A stretch of 64,000 bases of DNA from Chloroflexota bacterium (GCA_019637815.1 JAHBUZ010000003.1:175049-239048), one strand, 5' to 3'. Positions 32,519 through 40,039 are shown, counted from the first letter of the stretch. Translations and numbers: made by a program. The notes: a model not told the origin generated them from the letters alone.

Positions 32519-33280
32519 ATGGACGACGTCAAGGCGGGCTCCATCGTCCGCGCGGTCCGCATCAAGGCCCGCCACCCCCAGGACGAGCTGGCACGACTGG
32601 CCGGAGTCCGGCCGTCGGATGTCAGTCACCTCGAGCGCGGCCATCTGGATGACCTCTCGGTCGGTGCCATCAGGAAGGTGACCGCGGCGCTCGGGATGCG
32701 GATGGAGGTCCTGCCCAAGTGGCACGGCAGTGACCTCGACCGCCTGGTGAATGGCGCCCATGGCGCGCTCCAGGTGGCCCTGATCCGACACTTCGAGCAG
32801 CTACCCGGCTGGATGGCCGTCCCCGAAGTCACCTTCTCGATCTATGGGGAACGAGGTGCCGTGGACCTGCTGGCGTGGCATGCCGCGACCCGCACCGTCC
32901 TCGTGGTCGAGCTGAAGACCATCTTGGTCGATGCCGCGGAGATCGTCCGAACGACGGACCAACGACGACGCCTGGCATCCGACATCGCCGGGTCGAAGGG
33001 CTGGCGTCCGCAGGTCGTCGCCTCGTGGCTGATCTTCACCGACACCCGCACGAACCGACGTGCGGTCGAGCGAGACCGGGCACTCCTGCGTGACATCGCC
33101 ACCAGCGATGGCCGTGCGATCCGGTCGTGGCTGCGTGTGCCGTCAGGACAGATGTCGGCACTGTCGTTCTGGGCCGAGTCCGCGGCCGTGATCCCCCGGC
33201 GCCTCCGCCGGACCCCCGAGGAGCTGGAAGCCGCCCGCCGCGCCGAACACGGCAAGCCCGGTCGGCCGCCGCCTGGCTGA
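32519..33280 (+). CDS. XRE-type HTH fused to PD-(D/E)xK nuclease-like domain
   Basis: 253 residues. Residues about 5-62 are a Cro/C1-type helix-turn-helix (IVRAVRIKARHPQDELARLAG, then VSHLERGHLDDLSVGAIRKV). Residues about 80-200 look like a restriction-endonuclease fold: Glu in PEVTFSIYGERG near 102, Asp in GAVDLLAW near 116, and VVELKT near 130-135, giving E...D...ExK in the right order and spacing. The C-terminus is basic. Such a fusion could be a sequence-guided nuclease or a regulator with an inactive nuclease fold. The start is uncertain (TTG 32474 would add 15 residues; neither has a ribosome site). It lies in the accessory stretch beside toxin-antitoxin genes. Confidence 0.75.
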   Translation: MDDVKAGSIVRAVRIKARHPQDELARLAGVRPSDVSHLERGHLDDLSVGAIRKVTAALGMRMEVLPKWHGSDLDRLVNGAHGALQVALIRHFEQLPGWMAVPEVTFSIYGERGAVDLLAWHAATRTVLVVELKTILVDAAEIVRTTDQRRRLASDIAGSKGWRPQVVASWLIFTDTRTNRRAVERDRALLRDIATSDGRAIRSWLRVPSGQMSALSFWAESAAVIPRRLRRTPEELEAARRAEHGKPGRPPPG

Positions 33281-33377
33281 AGATCGTGCCGCACCGACGC
33301 GCGACGACTGGTCCACGGCGGAGCGACATCGCACGGCGATCAGCAGGCCCGTCCTGACGCGGGGTCAGGTGCCCGCG

Positions 33378-33686
33378 CTACGGCTCATCGAAGATCGCGT
33401 GCCCACCGATTCGACGCCATCGGACGGCGCGTTCACCGTCGATCGTCGTCCATTCGAACGTCGCGCGGACATCCGGGCCTGCGAAGCTGAACGTCATCTC
33501 CCAGACACCCGGAGCGCCGATGACGGGTTTCACCCGAAGGCCGGCGGGCCACCCAGATCCGGGATCGGATGCGAAGGTGTCGCATGCGGCCACGAAGTCG
33601 GGCAGGCGCCCCTTGACGATGCGCTGCTCACCCTGGGACAGGCGCCGGAAGTCGCGCTCGAATGCGTGCGAGAGCTGGAACTTCAC
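33378..33686 (-). CDS. RelE/ParE-type toxin
   Basis: 102 residues, cytoplasmic. It opens MKFQLSHAFERDFRRLSQGEQ, the usual start of RelE-superfamily mRNA interferases, with two N-terminal helices followed by a four-strand sheet (LRVKPVIG, VWEMTFSFAG, VRATFEWTTIDGE, AVRWRRIGGH). Basic and aromatic residues near the end (RWRRIGGH) could form the RNA-cleaving surface. Its ATG at 33686 overlaps the stop of the AbrB-like antitoxin (ATGA), so the two are translationally coupled as in classic type II modules. The antitoxin is of AbrB/MazE type rather than RelB type, a less usual pairing. Confidence 0.85.
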   Translation of the reverse strand: MKFQLSHAFERDFRRLSQGEQRIVKGRLPDFVAACDTFASDPGSGWPAGLRVKPVIGAPGVWEMTFSFAGPDVRATFEWTTIDGERAVRWRRIGGHAIFDEP

Positions 33687-33982
33687 CCGGGCTGGTCGAG
33701 ATCATCCAGATGGTCGAGCAACCCGTCGAGCCCTTCGACGACCGTCATCCTGCCGGCCGCGATGTCCGCATCCGCCTCCTGCTCCATGCGCTGCCAGCGG
33801 TCGGTCCAGAACCATGCCTGGCTGGTCGGCACGGGGACGACGGGTGTGAGCTCCGCGACCCCGTCGTCACGCAGCACGAGGTGCACTTGTGCTCCGGCCA
33901 CGTCCAGCCGCATGAGACGACGGATCTCCGGGGGGATCGCGATGGTCCCGCGGGCCTGGATCGCGAGGTATGCGTCTTTCAT
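33683..33982 (-). CDS. AbrB/MazE-type antitoxin
   Basis: 99 residues. Residues 3-45 form a SpoVT/AbrB swapped-hairpin DNA-binding domain (YLAIQARGTIAIPPEIRR is the diagnostic opening). Residues about 60-95 are acidic and helical (MEQEADADIAAG, LDHLDDLDQPG), suited to wrap and neutralise the toxin encoded next. ATG 33982 was chosen over the in-frame one at 34012 because AbrB homology starts there and because the promoter -10 lies only 9 nt upstream, giving an almost leaderless mRNA. Palindromes over the promoter suggest autorepression. Confidence 0.87.
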   Translation of the reverse strand: MKDAYLAIQARGTIAIPPEIRRLMRLDVAGAQVHLVLRDDGVAELTPVVPVPTSQAWFWTDRWQRMEQEADADIAAGRMTVVEGLDGLLDHLDDLDQPG

Positions 33983-33991
33983 GCTGGATGC

Positions 33992-34020
33992 AGTATCGCT
34001 GCATCGCAGCATTGCGTCAA
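33992..34020 (-). promoter_or_regulatory. Promoter and operator of AbrB-RelE module
   Basis: Minus strand: -35 TTGACG (34015-34020), 17-bp spacer, -10 GATACT (33992-33997). The spacer contains the palindrome GCTGC-GAT-GCAGC (33998-34010), ideally placed for repression by the antitoxin. The -35 overlaps the stop of the DUF5615 fragment. Confidence 0.7.
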
Positions 34021-34064
34021 TCCGGCAGGCCCGCTGGCAACATCTCGTCGAGCAGGACCCTCAC
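34017..34064 (-). pseudogene. Truncated DUF5615 (PIN-like) toxin, first 15 codons
   Basis: A GTG overlapping the antitoxin stop (GTGA) starts MRVLLDEMLPAGLPD and then stops. MRxLLDExLP is the characteristic beginning of DUF5615 PIN-like toxins, which are about 110-120 residues long and encoded directly after a DUF433 antitoxin. Only the N-terminal strand with its acidic metal-binding residues remains. The rest appears to have been replaced by the AbrB-RelE module. Confidence 0.7.
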
Positions 34065-34274
34065 GCCGGAACGGCGGCCTCTCGCACGAGATCCCTGGAC
34101 CACTCCAGCACGGCCACTGCCTGATCCCGCGTGACCGTCGGGAACTGCCGAAGGAACTCATCGAGCGTCTCACCGGATCCCAGATACTCGAACAAGGTGT
34201 CCACGGGGAACCCGCGTACCTGCGAAGGCCCGGGCTCCCCAGGCGATGTCGTCGGACCGTGTGATGTAGAGCAC
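34061..34274 (-). pseudogene. DUF433-type antitoxin with one-base frameshift
   Basis: Frame 1 from GTG at 34274 reads LYITRSDDIAWGARAFAGT then RVP. Frame 2, entered at a CCCC run (34205-34208), continues PVDTLFEYLGSGETLDEFL then RQFPTVTRDQAVAVLEWS. Removing one C joins them into an uninterrupted DUF433 protein of about 70 residues with the family landmark GTRVPVDTL. DUF433 proteins are antitoxins of DUF5615 toxins, and a truncated DUF5615 start follows immediately. Either the module is decaying or the homopolymer is a sequencing error; the truncated toxin favours decay. Confidence 0.75.
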
Positions 34275-34310
34275 GGTGGGGCTGCACCGCGCCACCTCCG
34301 CATGCGAAGC

Positions 34311-34386
34311 TGGCGCCCCCGGACGGATTCGAACCGCCGACGCGCACCTTAGGACGGTGCCGCTCTATCCACTGAGCTACGGGGGC
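34311..34386 (-). tRNA. tRNA-Arg(CCT), CCA encoded
   Basis: Minus-strand cloverleaf: acceptor GCCCCCG pairs with CGGGGGC, D-arm GCTCAGTGGATAGAGC, anticodon arm GCACC-GTCCTAA-GGTGC with anticodon CCT, T-arm with GGTTCGAATCC, and an encoded CCA at 34311-34313. It reads AGG codons. Confidence 0.97.
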
Positions 34387-34460
34387 GTGGAGGCCCATCG
34401 TACCGGAGCGGCGAGGGTGGCCCTTGGAGCCTCCCCTCCCGCCGCCCGCCACCCGTCGCG

Positions 34461-35063
34461 TCAGGCGCCGAGGAGGTCCGGGGTCGCGTTCCACGTGGTC
34501 AGCTGCCGCTCGCCGCGGTCCACGCCCAGGATGGACAGTCCGGTCGTGCCTAGCGCCAGGGATGCGCCCAGCGTCACCGGGGCGCCGATCCAGCGTGCCC
34601 CGAGCGCCCGGAAGCAGTGGCCATGCCCCACGCACAGCACCGGACCGGGCAGCGTCACCAGTCGCTCGATCAGCCGATCGAGCCGCGCCGTCACCTCCGC
34701 CGGCGACTCGCCGCCGGGCGCACCGCGCTCCCAGATGGTCCAGCCGGGGTCACGTGCCTGGATCTCGGCACCGGTGAGCCCTTCGTAGTCGCCGTAGGCC
34801 CACTCCGCGAGGTCCTCGTCCACGGCCGCATCGGGGAACCCGGCGAGCCGCGCGGTCGCTCGTGCCCGCACGCGTGGGCTGGTCAGCACGGTCCGGAACG
34901 CCTGCCGGGCCAGCAACGGGGCCAGCACGCGGGCGGCCGCCTCGCCCATGTCGGTGAGGGGGATCTCCGAGACGGACGTGTGGCGACCGTCCCGTGCCCA
35001 GGTCGTCTCGCCATGACGCAGTAGCCAGATCCGGGTCTCGGGGCGGTCGGGAGGCATCACCAT
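34461..35063 (-). CDS. Histidine phosphatase family protein
   Basis: 200 residues of the phosphoglycerate-mutase-like clan. The phosphohistidine motif is WLLRHGETTW near 13-22, the second catalytic Arg/Glu region is EWAYGDYEGLTGAEIQ near 88-103, and the second His is in VLCVGHGHCFRAL near 142-154. The length fits small two-histidine phosphatases such as those acting on alpha-ribazole phosphate or sugar phosphates; specificity cannot be told. ATG 35063 is leaderless-type: TAGCGT ends 6 nt before it. An alternative ATG lies two codons in. It is flanked by tRNA-Arg and, divergently, by the redox cluster. Confidence 0.92.
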   Translation of the reverse strand: MVMPPDRPETRIWLLRHGETTWARDGRHTSVSEIPLTDMGEAAARVLAPLLARQAFRTVLTSPRVRARATARLAGFPDAAVDEDLAEWAYGDYEGLTGAEIQARDPGWTIWERGAPGGESPAEVTARLDRLIERLVTLPGPVLCVGHGHCFRALGARWIGAPVTLGASLALGTTGLSILGVDRGERQLTTWNATPDLLGA

Positions 35064-35069
35064 GTTCGG

Positions 35070-35075
35070 ACGCTA
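35070..35075 (-). promoter_or_regulatory. Leaderless -10 box TAGCGT of phosphatase gene
   Basis: On the minus strand TAGCGT ends 6 nt before the ATG at 35063, with no Shine-Dalgarno. Confidence 0.5.
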
Positions 35076-35136
35076 GCACGCCCACGAGCCACACCGCGTC
35101 CGGGCCGCACCCCCAGCGCCGCCTGCCACTCTGGCC

Positions 35137-35142
35137 TACGAT
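35137..35142 (+). promoter_or_regulatory. Leaderless -10 box TACGAT of redox cluster
   Basis: TACGAT ends 7 nt before the ATG at 35150. No ribosome site precedes that ATG. It would drive the thioredoxin-like, ccdA and TlpA-like genes. Confidence 0.55.
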
Positions 35143-35149
35143 CGACGCG

Positions 35150-35437
35150 ATGGCGATCGATCCCACCCGCCCGGTGCTCACCTTCTTCCGACGCGCCGGC
35201 TGCACGCCGTGCGACGAGGCACGTGAGCTCCTCGCCTGGGCGCTCGAGGAACGCGCCGCCCGCGGCGAGGTGGTGCCGCGCATCGATGAGCGCGACGTGG
35301 CCACCGATCCGGACCTGGAGCGCCGATACGGGGCCCTGGTCCCCGTCATCCGCATCGCGGACGCGGAGCTGCCGCTCGTCACGAGCGGTCGTCAGCTCCG
35401 GGCGTTCCTCACGGCCACCCTGCCGGCCACGATGTGA
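35150..35437 (+). CDS. Small thioredoxin/glutaredoxin-like protein (DUF836 type)
   Basis: 95 residues, cytoplasmic. The redox pair lies in FFRRAGCTPCDEA near 12-24 (C-T-P-C), followed by a helical segment, a DVATDPDLERRYGALVPVI block with the cis-Pro-like PVI near 60, and a short final strand and helix. This is the compact glutaredoxin-like layout of DUF836/thioredoxin-family proteins that often accompany ccdA. It is the first gene of a three-gene redox group: ccdA starts 6 bases after its stop and the TlpA-like gene follows. A likely role is passing electrons between cytoplasmic thiols and CcdA. Confidence 0.88.
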   Translation: MAIDPTRPVLTFFRRAGCTPCDEARELLAWALEERAARGEVVPRIDERDVATDPDLERRYGALVPVIRIADAELPLVTSGRQLRAFLTATLPATM

Positions 35438-35443
35438 CCTGAC

Positions 35444-36256
35444 GTGGACCTGACCCTCGGCGTGGCCCTGTTCGCGGGGCTCATCTCGTTCCTCTCGCCG
35501 TGCGTCCTGCCGGTCGTGCCCGCGTATCTCGGTCAGCTGGGTGTGACCATGGCGCGCACCGAGACGGTGGGCGTGGCGCTCACGCCCGCCACGTCACTCG
35601 CGGTGGGCGCGGTCGCCGCGGGACCAGGCCCGGCATCGCCATCGCTTGGCGGCGCCATCGCCGGTCGCTGGGGCGCCCTCCCGAACGCGATCGCGTTCGT
35701 GCTCGGCTTCGGCATCGTGTTCACGGCCATCGGCCTGAGCCTGAACGCCGCCACGTCCGTGCTCCGGGACCACCTGCCGCTGCTGCGCCAGATCGGCGGC
35801 ATCGTGCTCATCATCCTGGGGCTCAACATGATGGGCGTCCTCCGGCTCAGCCGGCTGTGGCGGACGTGGCGGCCCCTCGACCGGTTCGGGCCGTCCTTCG
35901 GAGGGCGGCGACGAGGCGGGATCATGGGCGGTCTCACGCTGGGCGTGGTGTTCGCGCTCGGCTGGACGCCCTGTATCGGGCCCACGCTCGGCGCGATCCT
36001 GACCATGGCGGCGGTCTCCGCGGGTCCCCAGGTGACCGCACTGCTGGTCGCGTACTGCATCGGTCTCGGCCTGCCCTTCCTCGTGCTGGCGTTGCTCGCG
36101 GAACGGACGCCGGCCATCACCCGGCCGCTGCTGCGTCATGGGCGGACCATCGAGCTCATCGGCGGCGGGCTGGTGGTCATCATGGGCATCGCGATCCTGT
36201 TCGACCTCCTGGCGGCGTTCTCGAACGCCTTCATCGCCTTCTGGCCCCAGGTCTGA
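35444..36256 (+). CDS. ccdA: Cytochrome c biogenesis protein CcdA
   Basis: 270-residue inner-membrane protein with six transmembrane helices. It moves reducing equivalents from cytoplasmic thioredoxin to extracytoplasmic thioredoxin-like proteins for haem attachment to cytochrome c. The two essential cysteines are visible in LSPCVLPVVPAYLGQL near 21-36 and GWTPCIGPTLGAIL near 174-187. There is a Gly/Ala-rich loop at about 50-70 and a basic loop RRRGG near 153. GTG start at 35444, close behind the thioredoxin-like gene, with the TlpA-like gene 2 bases after its stop. The three form a co-transcribed redox relay. Confidence 0.95.
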   Translation: MDLTLGVALFAGLISFLSPCVLPVVPAYLGQLGVTMARTETVGVALTPATSLAVGAVAAGPGPASPSLGGAIAGRWGALPNAIAFVLGFGIVFTAIGLSLNAATSVLRDHLPLLRQIGGIVLIILGLNMMGVLRLSRLWRTWRPLDRFGPSFGGRRRGGIMGGLTLGVVFALGWTPCIGPTLGAILTMAAVSAGPQVTALLVAYCIGLGLPFLVLALLAERTPAITRPLLRHGRTIELIGGGLVVIMGIAILFDLLAAFSNAFIAFWPQV

Positions 36257-36258
36257 CG

Positions 36259-37119
36259 ATGACCGACCGATCGACACCCGATGCCGAGCCCACGCCAGCG
36301 CCTGCAGCGAGCCCTCCCCCACCCTCGGGTCGATGGTCCCGACGGGTCTTCGGGCCGTTCTCGCTGGGCCACATCGTGGCGCTCGTGGGGACCCTGGCCG
36401 GGGTGATGGCGTTGCTGCTCCTGCTCACGACGCCCATCTCCTCCCCGGTGGCCACCGACGCGCCTCGTCCGGGTGCCTCGTTCTACGTCATCGGCGAGCG
36501 GACCGAGGGCCTGGCGATCGGTCAGATCGCCCCGGAGCTGGTGGGCGACGAGGATGGCCAGGCGATCGCCCTGGTCGACCTCGACGGCATGCCCGTGCGA
36601 CTCGCGGACCTGCGCGGTCAGCCGGTGTGGGTCAACTTCTGGGCCAGCTGGTGCCCACCCTGCCAGCAGGAGACCCCGGTCCTCCGCGCGATGGATGAGC
36701 GCTATCGAGAGGACGGCCTGGCGATCGTCGCGGTCAGCGTCCAGGAGGCATCGCCGGAGGATGTCCGGCGATACGTGGAGACCTACGGTCTGGGGTTCCG
36801 GGTGGGGTTCGATGCGACGTCAGCGGTCTTCCGCGCGTGGCGCGGCTACGGCCTGCCGACCCACTACCTCATCGATCCCGAGGGGGTCATCCAGGCCGTC
36901 CACTACGGGCCCGTGAACGAGCGGAGCGCGGAGATCCTGCTCGCGACGATCATGCCGCCGGCGCCGACCGGCACGCCCGAGGCGACCGACACTCCCCCAC
37001 TCGGCCCGCCCGGGGGGACCGACGCTTCCCCGACCAGCACACCCGTGGCGCCCGCCACTTCCCCACCTGGCCCCTCGGCCGTCCCGGCCGCCACGCCCTC
37101 GCACGGCCCGGGCGGGTAG
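36259..37119 (+). CDS. TlpA/ResA-like thioredoxin, membrane-anchored
   Basis: 286 residues. A Pro-rich cytoplasmic start is followed by one transmembrane helix near 36-56 (IVALVGTLAGVMALLLLL), then an extracytoplasmic thioredoxin domain with VNFWASWCPPCQQE near 125-138 and the cis-Pro segment YGLPTHYLIDPEG near 195-207. It would receive electrons from CcdA and reduce apocytochrome c or other exported thiols. The C-terminal about 55 residues are a low-complexity Pro/Thr/Ala/Gly tail built of degenerate repeats (TDTPPLGPPGGTDASP), possibly a cell-envelope spacer. The gene ends TAG, which is also the first part of the next gene's -10 box. Confidence 0.94.
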   Translation: MTDRSTPDAEPTPAPAASPPPPSGRWSRRVFGPFSLGHIVALVGTLAGVMALLLLLTTPISSPVATDAPRPGASFYVIGERTEGLAIGQIAPELVGDEDGQAIALVDLDGMPVRLADLRGQPVWVNFWASWCPPCQQETPVLRAMDERYREDGLAIVAVSVQEASPEDVRRYVETYGLGFRVGFDATSAVFRAWRGYGLPTHYLIDPEGVIQAVHYGPVNERSAEILLATIMPPAPTGTPEATDTPPLGPPGGTDASPTSTPVAPATSPPGPSAVPAATPSHGPGG

Positions 37120-37122
37120 ACT
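37117..37122 (+). promoter_or_regulatory. -10 box TAGACT for the following secreted-protein gene
   Basis: TAGACT overlaps the stop codon of the TlpA-like gene and lies about 60 bases before ATG 37181. Intrinsic separate transcription of the next gene is likely. Confidence 0.4.
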
Positions 37123-37180
37123 CCGCGCAGCGGTGCCCGAGACCAACCGGGCACATCTCGTACCGGAGGTCCCTCCCTTG

Positions 37181-37840
37181 ATGCGTCGTCCCCGGATCCT
37201 GCTCTCCGCGATGCTGGCGAGCGCGCTCGCGGTCACGTCCGGCATCGCACCGTTCACCGTGCGTGCCGCAGACACCCCGGAGGCAGCCGTCAACGCGGTC
37301 TTCGACCTCGTCGAAGGTCTCCAGTTCGAGACGCTCGCCGAGGACCTGGCCCCGCTCATCTGCGAGCGCGGACGCGAGGAGATGGTCGGCCAGTTCCAGT
37401 CCCTGGACATCGGCAGCCAGCTGTTCGGCAACATGCCGGGCGTGTCTGCCGAGGACATCGCGGTCGTCACCAACGGCTTCGCGCTCAAGATCGAGGATCG
37501 GGTCATCACCACGCTCTCGTCCGACGCCACCAGGGCGCTGCTCGAGGTGAGCGCGAACATGGTGATCACGTTCTCCGACGATGCCCTCCGGGTCGTGGCC
37601 AGGCTGTCCCTGGAGCAGGCGGGACAGGCGGCGGATGACATGATGATCGAGGCCGTCCTGTCGACCCTCCGGACGCAGCTGAACCTGTCCCAGCCGATGG
37701 ACGCCACGACCCTCGAGGCAGAGCTCGTGGATGGCAACTGGCTGCTGTGCGAGCCACTGGATCCCGATGCCTCCCCGGCACCCGCCAGCAGCGCTGATCC
37801 GGCCGCCTCCCCCGACGCCCAGGCCCTGCCGCCCCAGTGA
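37181..37840 (+). CDS. Secreted hypothetical protein
   Basis: 219 residues. The signal peptide spans 1-30 (ILLSAMLASALAVTSG... ending TVRAAD). The mature part is mostly helical, acidic and about 165 residues, with two cysteines (LICERGR near 62 and LLCEPLD near 190) that could form a disulphide. It ends in a Pro/Ala/Ser-rich tail. ATG 37181 was chosen because GGAGG lies nine bases upstream and a signal peptide follows; GTG 37133 would add 16 unlikely residues. The domain resembles NTF2-like or lumazine-binding-like exported proteins in size, but no family is recognised. Possibly co-transcribed with the redox cluster. Confidence 0.8.
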   Translation: MRRPRILLSAMLASALAVTSGIAPFTVRAADTPEAAVNAVFDLVEGLQFETLAEDLAPLICERGREEMVGQFQSLDIGSQLFGNMPGVSAEDIAVVTNGFALKIEDRVITTLSSDATRALLEVSANMVITFSDDALRVVARLSLEQAGQAADDMMIEAVLSTLRTQLNLSQPMDATTLEAELVDGNWLLCEPLDPDASPAPASSADPAASPDAQALPPQ

Positions 37841-37897
37841 CCCGGACCTGACCCATCGGGGCGGCGACACCGCCCCCGGGTCGATCCTCGGACGAAG

Positions 37898-37924
37898 CGC
37901 CCCCGACCCGTCAGGCCGGGGGCG
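37898..37924. terminator. Shared terminator hairpin between convergent genes
   Basis: CGCCCCCG (37898-37905) pairs perfectly with CGGGGGCG (37917-37924), loop 11 nt, followed by TTCCC on the plus strand. It lies between convergent stops at 37840 and 37958 and could serve both strands. Confidence 0.6.
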
Positions 37925-37957
37925 TTCCCATGCCCAGGCCCCGCCGCGGGGTGTGCG

Positions 37958-38818
37958 CTACAGGATCGACTCGAACCGGAAGCGGTCCCGGTCGGGCACG
38001 ATCCGGCCGACCGGACGTCGCGGCTCATGGGACAGGACGATGGTCCAGCCCTCCTCTGCGGCCTGGCGGAACAGCTCCGACTTGACGGCGACGCTGGTGA
38101 GCGGATAGTCGTCGAACGCGCTCACCCAGCGCGGGTTCGCCGCCCACGGCCGCATGAACAGGTCGCCGATGAAGCCCACGGTGCCCGATGGGCCCCGCAC
38201 GATGATCGCCTGGTGACCACCGGAATGACCGCTCGTCCGCACCACGGAGACGCCGGGCATGACCTCCGCCTCGCCGTCCGCGGAGGTGCCGCGCGCCCAC
38301 GGCTCCACGAGCCGCAGCTCTGCCTGGTCGTAGGACGCCTGGAGCCGGGGGTTCGTGCCCAGGGCGGATTCCCATTCGGCCGCCTGCGCCACCACGCGGG
38401 CGTTCGGGAAGGCGCGCGTCCCGTCCGCCGCCAGCAGGCCACCGGCGTGGTCGAAGTGGAGGTGGCTGAGCGCGATGGCATCGACCGAGTCGGGCTCGAA
38501 CCCCGCCGTGCGCAGCGAGGGCAGGATGGGGTCCCCTGCCACGCCACGCTGGGCCCGGTGGTGCTCGTCGTATCGCTCGCCGATGCCCGTCTCCACGAGC
38601 ACCCGTCCCGCGGGCGTCTCGATGAGCAGGCAGTTGAGCGCCTGCGTGAGCAGGCCGTCGGGGGTCATCTCGTCGGCGACCAGGCGCTCCCACATCATGC
38701 GCGGCACGGGTCCGAAGACCGTGCCCGCATCCGACTGGAACGTGCCCGCCTGGACGAGCGCCACCCGCACGCCGCCACCCAGCTCGGTGCGCCAGTCGAC
38801 GTTCGCGGTGATGCTCAT
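37958..38818 (-). CDS. MBL-fold metallo-hydrolase
   Basis: 286 residues of the metallo-beta-lactamase superfamily. The zinc motif is ALSHLHFDHAGGL near 115-127, with later His in RTSGHSGGHQAIIV near 196-209, Asp in GFIGDLFMRPW near 220 and His in IVLSHEPRRPVG near 265. The size and the pattern CLLIETPAGRVLVETGIGERYDEHH near 68-92 match quorum-quenching-lactonase-like or hydroxyacylglutathione hydrolase-like proteins. Substrate unknown. ATG at 38818 is used because homology starts there; no good ribosome site is seen. It lies 19 bases after dcd on the same strand, so it is probably in the nrdR-dcd operon. Confidence 0.92.
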   Translation of the reverse strand: MSITANVDWRTELGGGVRVALVQAGTFQSDAGTVFGPVPRMMWERLVADEMTPDGLLTQALNCLLIETPAGRVLVETGIGERYDEHHRAQRGVAGDPILPSLRTAGFEPDSVDAIALSHLHFDHAGGLLAADGTRAFPNARVVAQAAEWESALGTNPRLQASYDQAELRLVEPWARGTSADGEAEVMPGVSVVRTSGHSGGHQAIIVRGPSGTVGFIGDLFMRPWAANPRWVSAFDDYPLTSVAVKSELFRQAAEEGWTIVLSHEPRRPVGRIVPDRDRFRFESIL

Positions 38819-38837
38819 CCCGGGGTCACGCGGCCGG

Positions 38838-39449
38838 TCAGGGCTGGGGTCGGCGCGGGCCGCCCTTGGCGGTCCGGCGGCTGTCCGCGAAGTCACGGTG
38901 GAACGCGGACTCGGTGGGTGTCGACTGGCCCTGGTACTTGGAGCCGAGCTCCTTGGAGCCGTACGGTCGCTCCACGGGGCTCGTCATCCGGAAGAAGCTG
39001 ATCTGGCCGATCTTCATGCCGAAGTAGAGCGCGATGGGCAGGTTCGCCACGTTCGACAGCTCCAGCGTCAGGTTGCCCTTCCAGCCCGGATCCACATACC
39101 CCGCCGTCGAGTGGATCAGGAGACCGAGTCTCCCCAGGCTCGACTTGCCCTCGAGCCTCGAGACCAGGTCGTCGGGCAGCTCCACCCATTCGAGGGTCTG
39201 GCCGAGCACGAACTCGCCCGGGTGGAGGATGAACGGTTGGTCGTCCTCCACGGCGACGAGCTCCGTGAGGTCGGGCTGTGGCTCGCGCACATCGATATAG
39301 GGATGGCGGTTGTTGCGGAACACCCGGAACTCGCGATCGAGATGGAGGTCCACGGACGACGGCTGGAGGCACGCGGCATCCCATGGATCGATGCGCACGC
39401 GACCCGCCTGCACGGCCGCCCGGATGTCCCGGTCCGAGAGGACGCTCAT
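38838..39449 (-). CDS. dcd: dCTP deaminase
   Basis: 203 residues. Deaminates dCTP to dUTP, supplying dTMP synthesis. The landmarks are [20 protein letters not shown] near 28-47, [24 protein letters not shown] near 70-93, the active-site [25 protein letters not shown] near 101-125 with catalytic Glu/Ser/Arg region, and [17 protein letters not shown] basic tail follows. Length is normal to slightly long. The start overlaps the nrdR stop as ATGA, giving tight coupling with the ribonucleotide reductase repressor, which makes sense as both handle dNTP supply. Confidence 0.96.
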   Translation of the reverse strand: MSVLSDRDIRAAVQAGRVRIDPWDAACLQPSSVDLHLDREFRVFRNNRHPYIDVREPQPDLTELVAVEDDQPFILHPGEFVLGQTLEWVELPDDLVSRLEGKSSLGRLGLLIHSTAGYVDPGWKGNLTLELSNVANLPIALYFGMKIGQISFFRMTSPVERPYGSKELGSKYQGQSTPTESAFHRDFADSRRTAKGGPRRPQP

Positions 39450-40039
39450 GATCGGCGTCCGGTCCGTCGGGCGGTCGCCGTCGGGGCGCCGCTCGTCCGA
39501 GGCGCGGCCCCGGGCCGTGGCGCGGCCAGCGGCCGCTTGGGCATCGGCGCCACCAGGCCGAGCGATGCCTGTCCGGGGGCCTCTGCCGATCGTTCCGCGT
39601 ACAGCGTGTCCACCTCGCGCTTCAGCTGCTCCAGGTCCGAGAAGCTCTGGTACACGCTCACGAACCGGACATAGGCGATCTGGTCGAGGCTCCGCAGCCG
39701 CTCCATGGCCATCTCGCCGATGACCGACGACTGCACCTCGCTGACGCCCTGTGACCGCAGCTCCGATTCGATGGCGTCCGCAGCGGCCGTCGCGGCGCCC
39801 GCGGGCACGGGTCGGCGCGTGAGCGCCTTCTGGAGACCCGAGGCGAGCTTGTCCCGGTCGAAGTCCTCGCGCACACCATCCCGCTTGACGACGGTGAGCC
39901 GCGCCGATTCGATGCGCTCGTACGTGGTGAACCGGGAGGCACACGTCGCGCACTCGCGGCGACGGCGGATCGCAGCGTCATCCAGGTCACGCGAGTCCAC
40001 GACCCGGGTGTCGCGTTCGCCGCAGCTGGGGCATCGCAC
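39446..40039 (-). CDS. nrdR: Transcriptional repressor NrdR
   Basis: 197 residues. NrdR senses dATP/ATP and represses ribonucleotide reductase genes. The N-terminal zinc ribbon is [17 protein letters not shown] near 2-18 and [18 protein letters not shown] near 26-43; the ATP-cone spans about 48-140 ([20 protein letters not shown]). A Pro/Ala-rich tail beyond 150 is not part of the core, which is usually about 150 residues. GTG at 40039 gives the conserved MRCPxC start and follows GGGAGG; the longer open frame upstream is not supported. It is the first gene of an operon with dcd and the MBL hydrolase. Confidence 0.95.
   Translation of the reverse strand: MRCPSCGERDTRVVDSRDLDDAAIRRRRECATCASRFTTYERIESARLTVVKRDGVREDFDRDKLASGLQKALTRRPVPAGAATAAADAIESELRSQGVSEVQSSVIGEMAMERLRSLDQIAYVRFVSVYQSFSDLEQLKREVDTLYAERSAEAPGQASLGLVAPMPKRPLAAPRPGAAPRTSGAPTATARRTGRRS

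Noticed and set aside
31455..34311. Integrated genomic island using tRNA-Arg(CCT) as attachment site
   Set aside because: No integrase and no second copy of the tRNA 3' end were found within the stretch.
34608..35063. Extra start for the histidine phosphatase inside the coding region
   Set aside because: The RHGE motif lies near the N-terminus set by the ATG at 35063; later starts would remove the active site.
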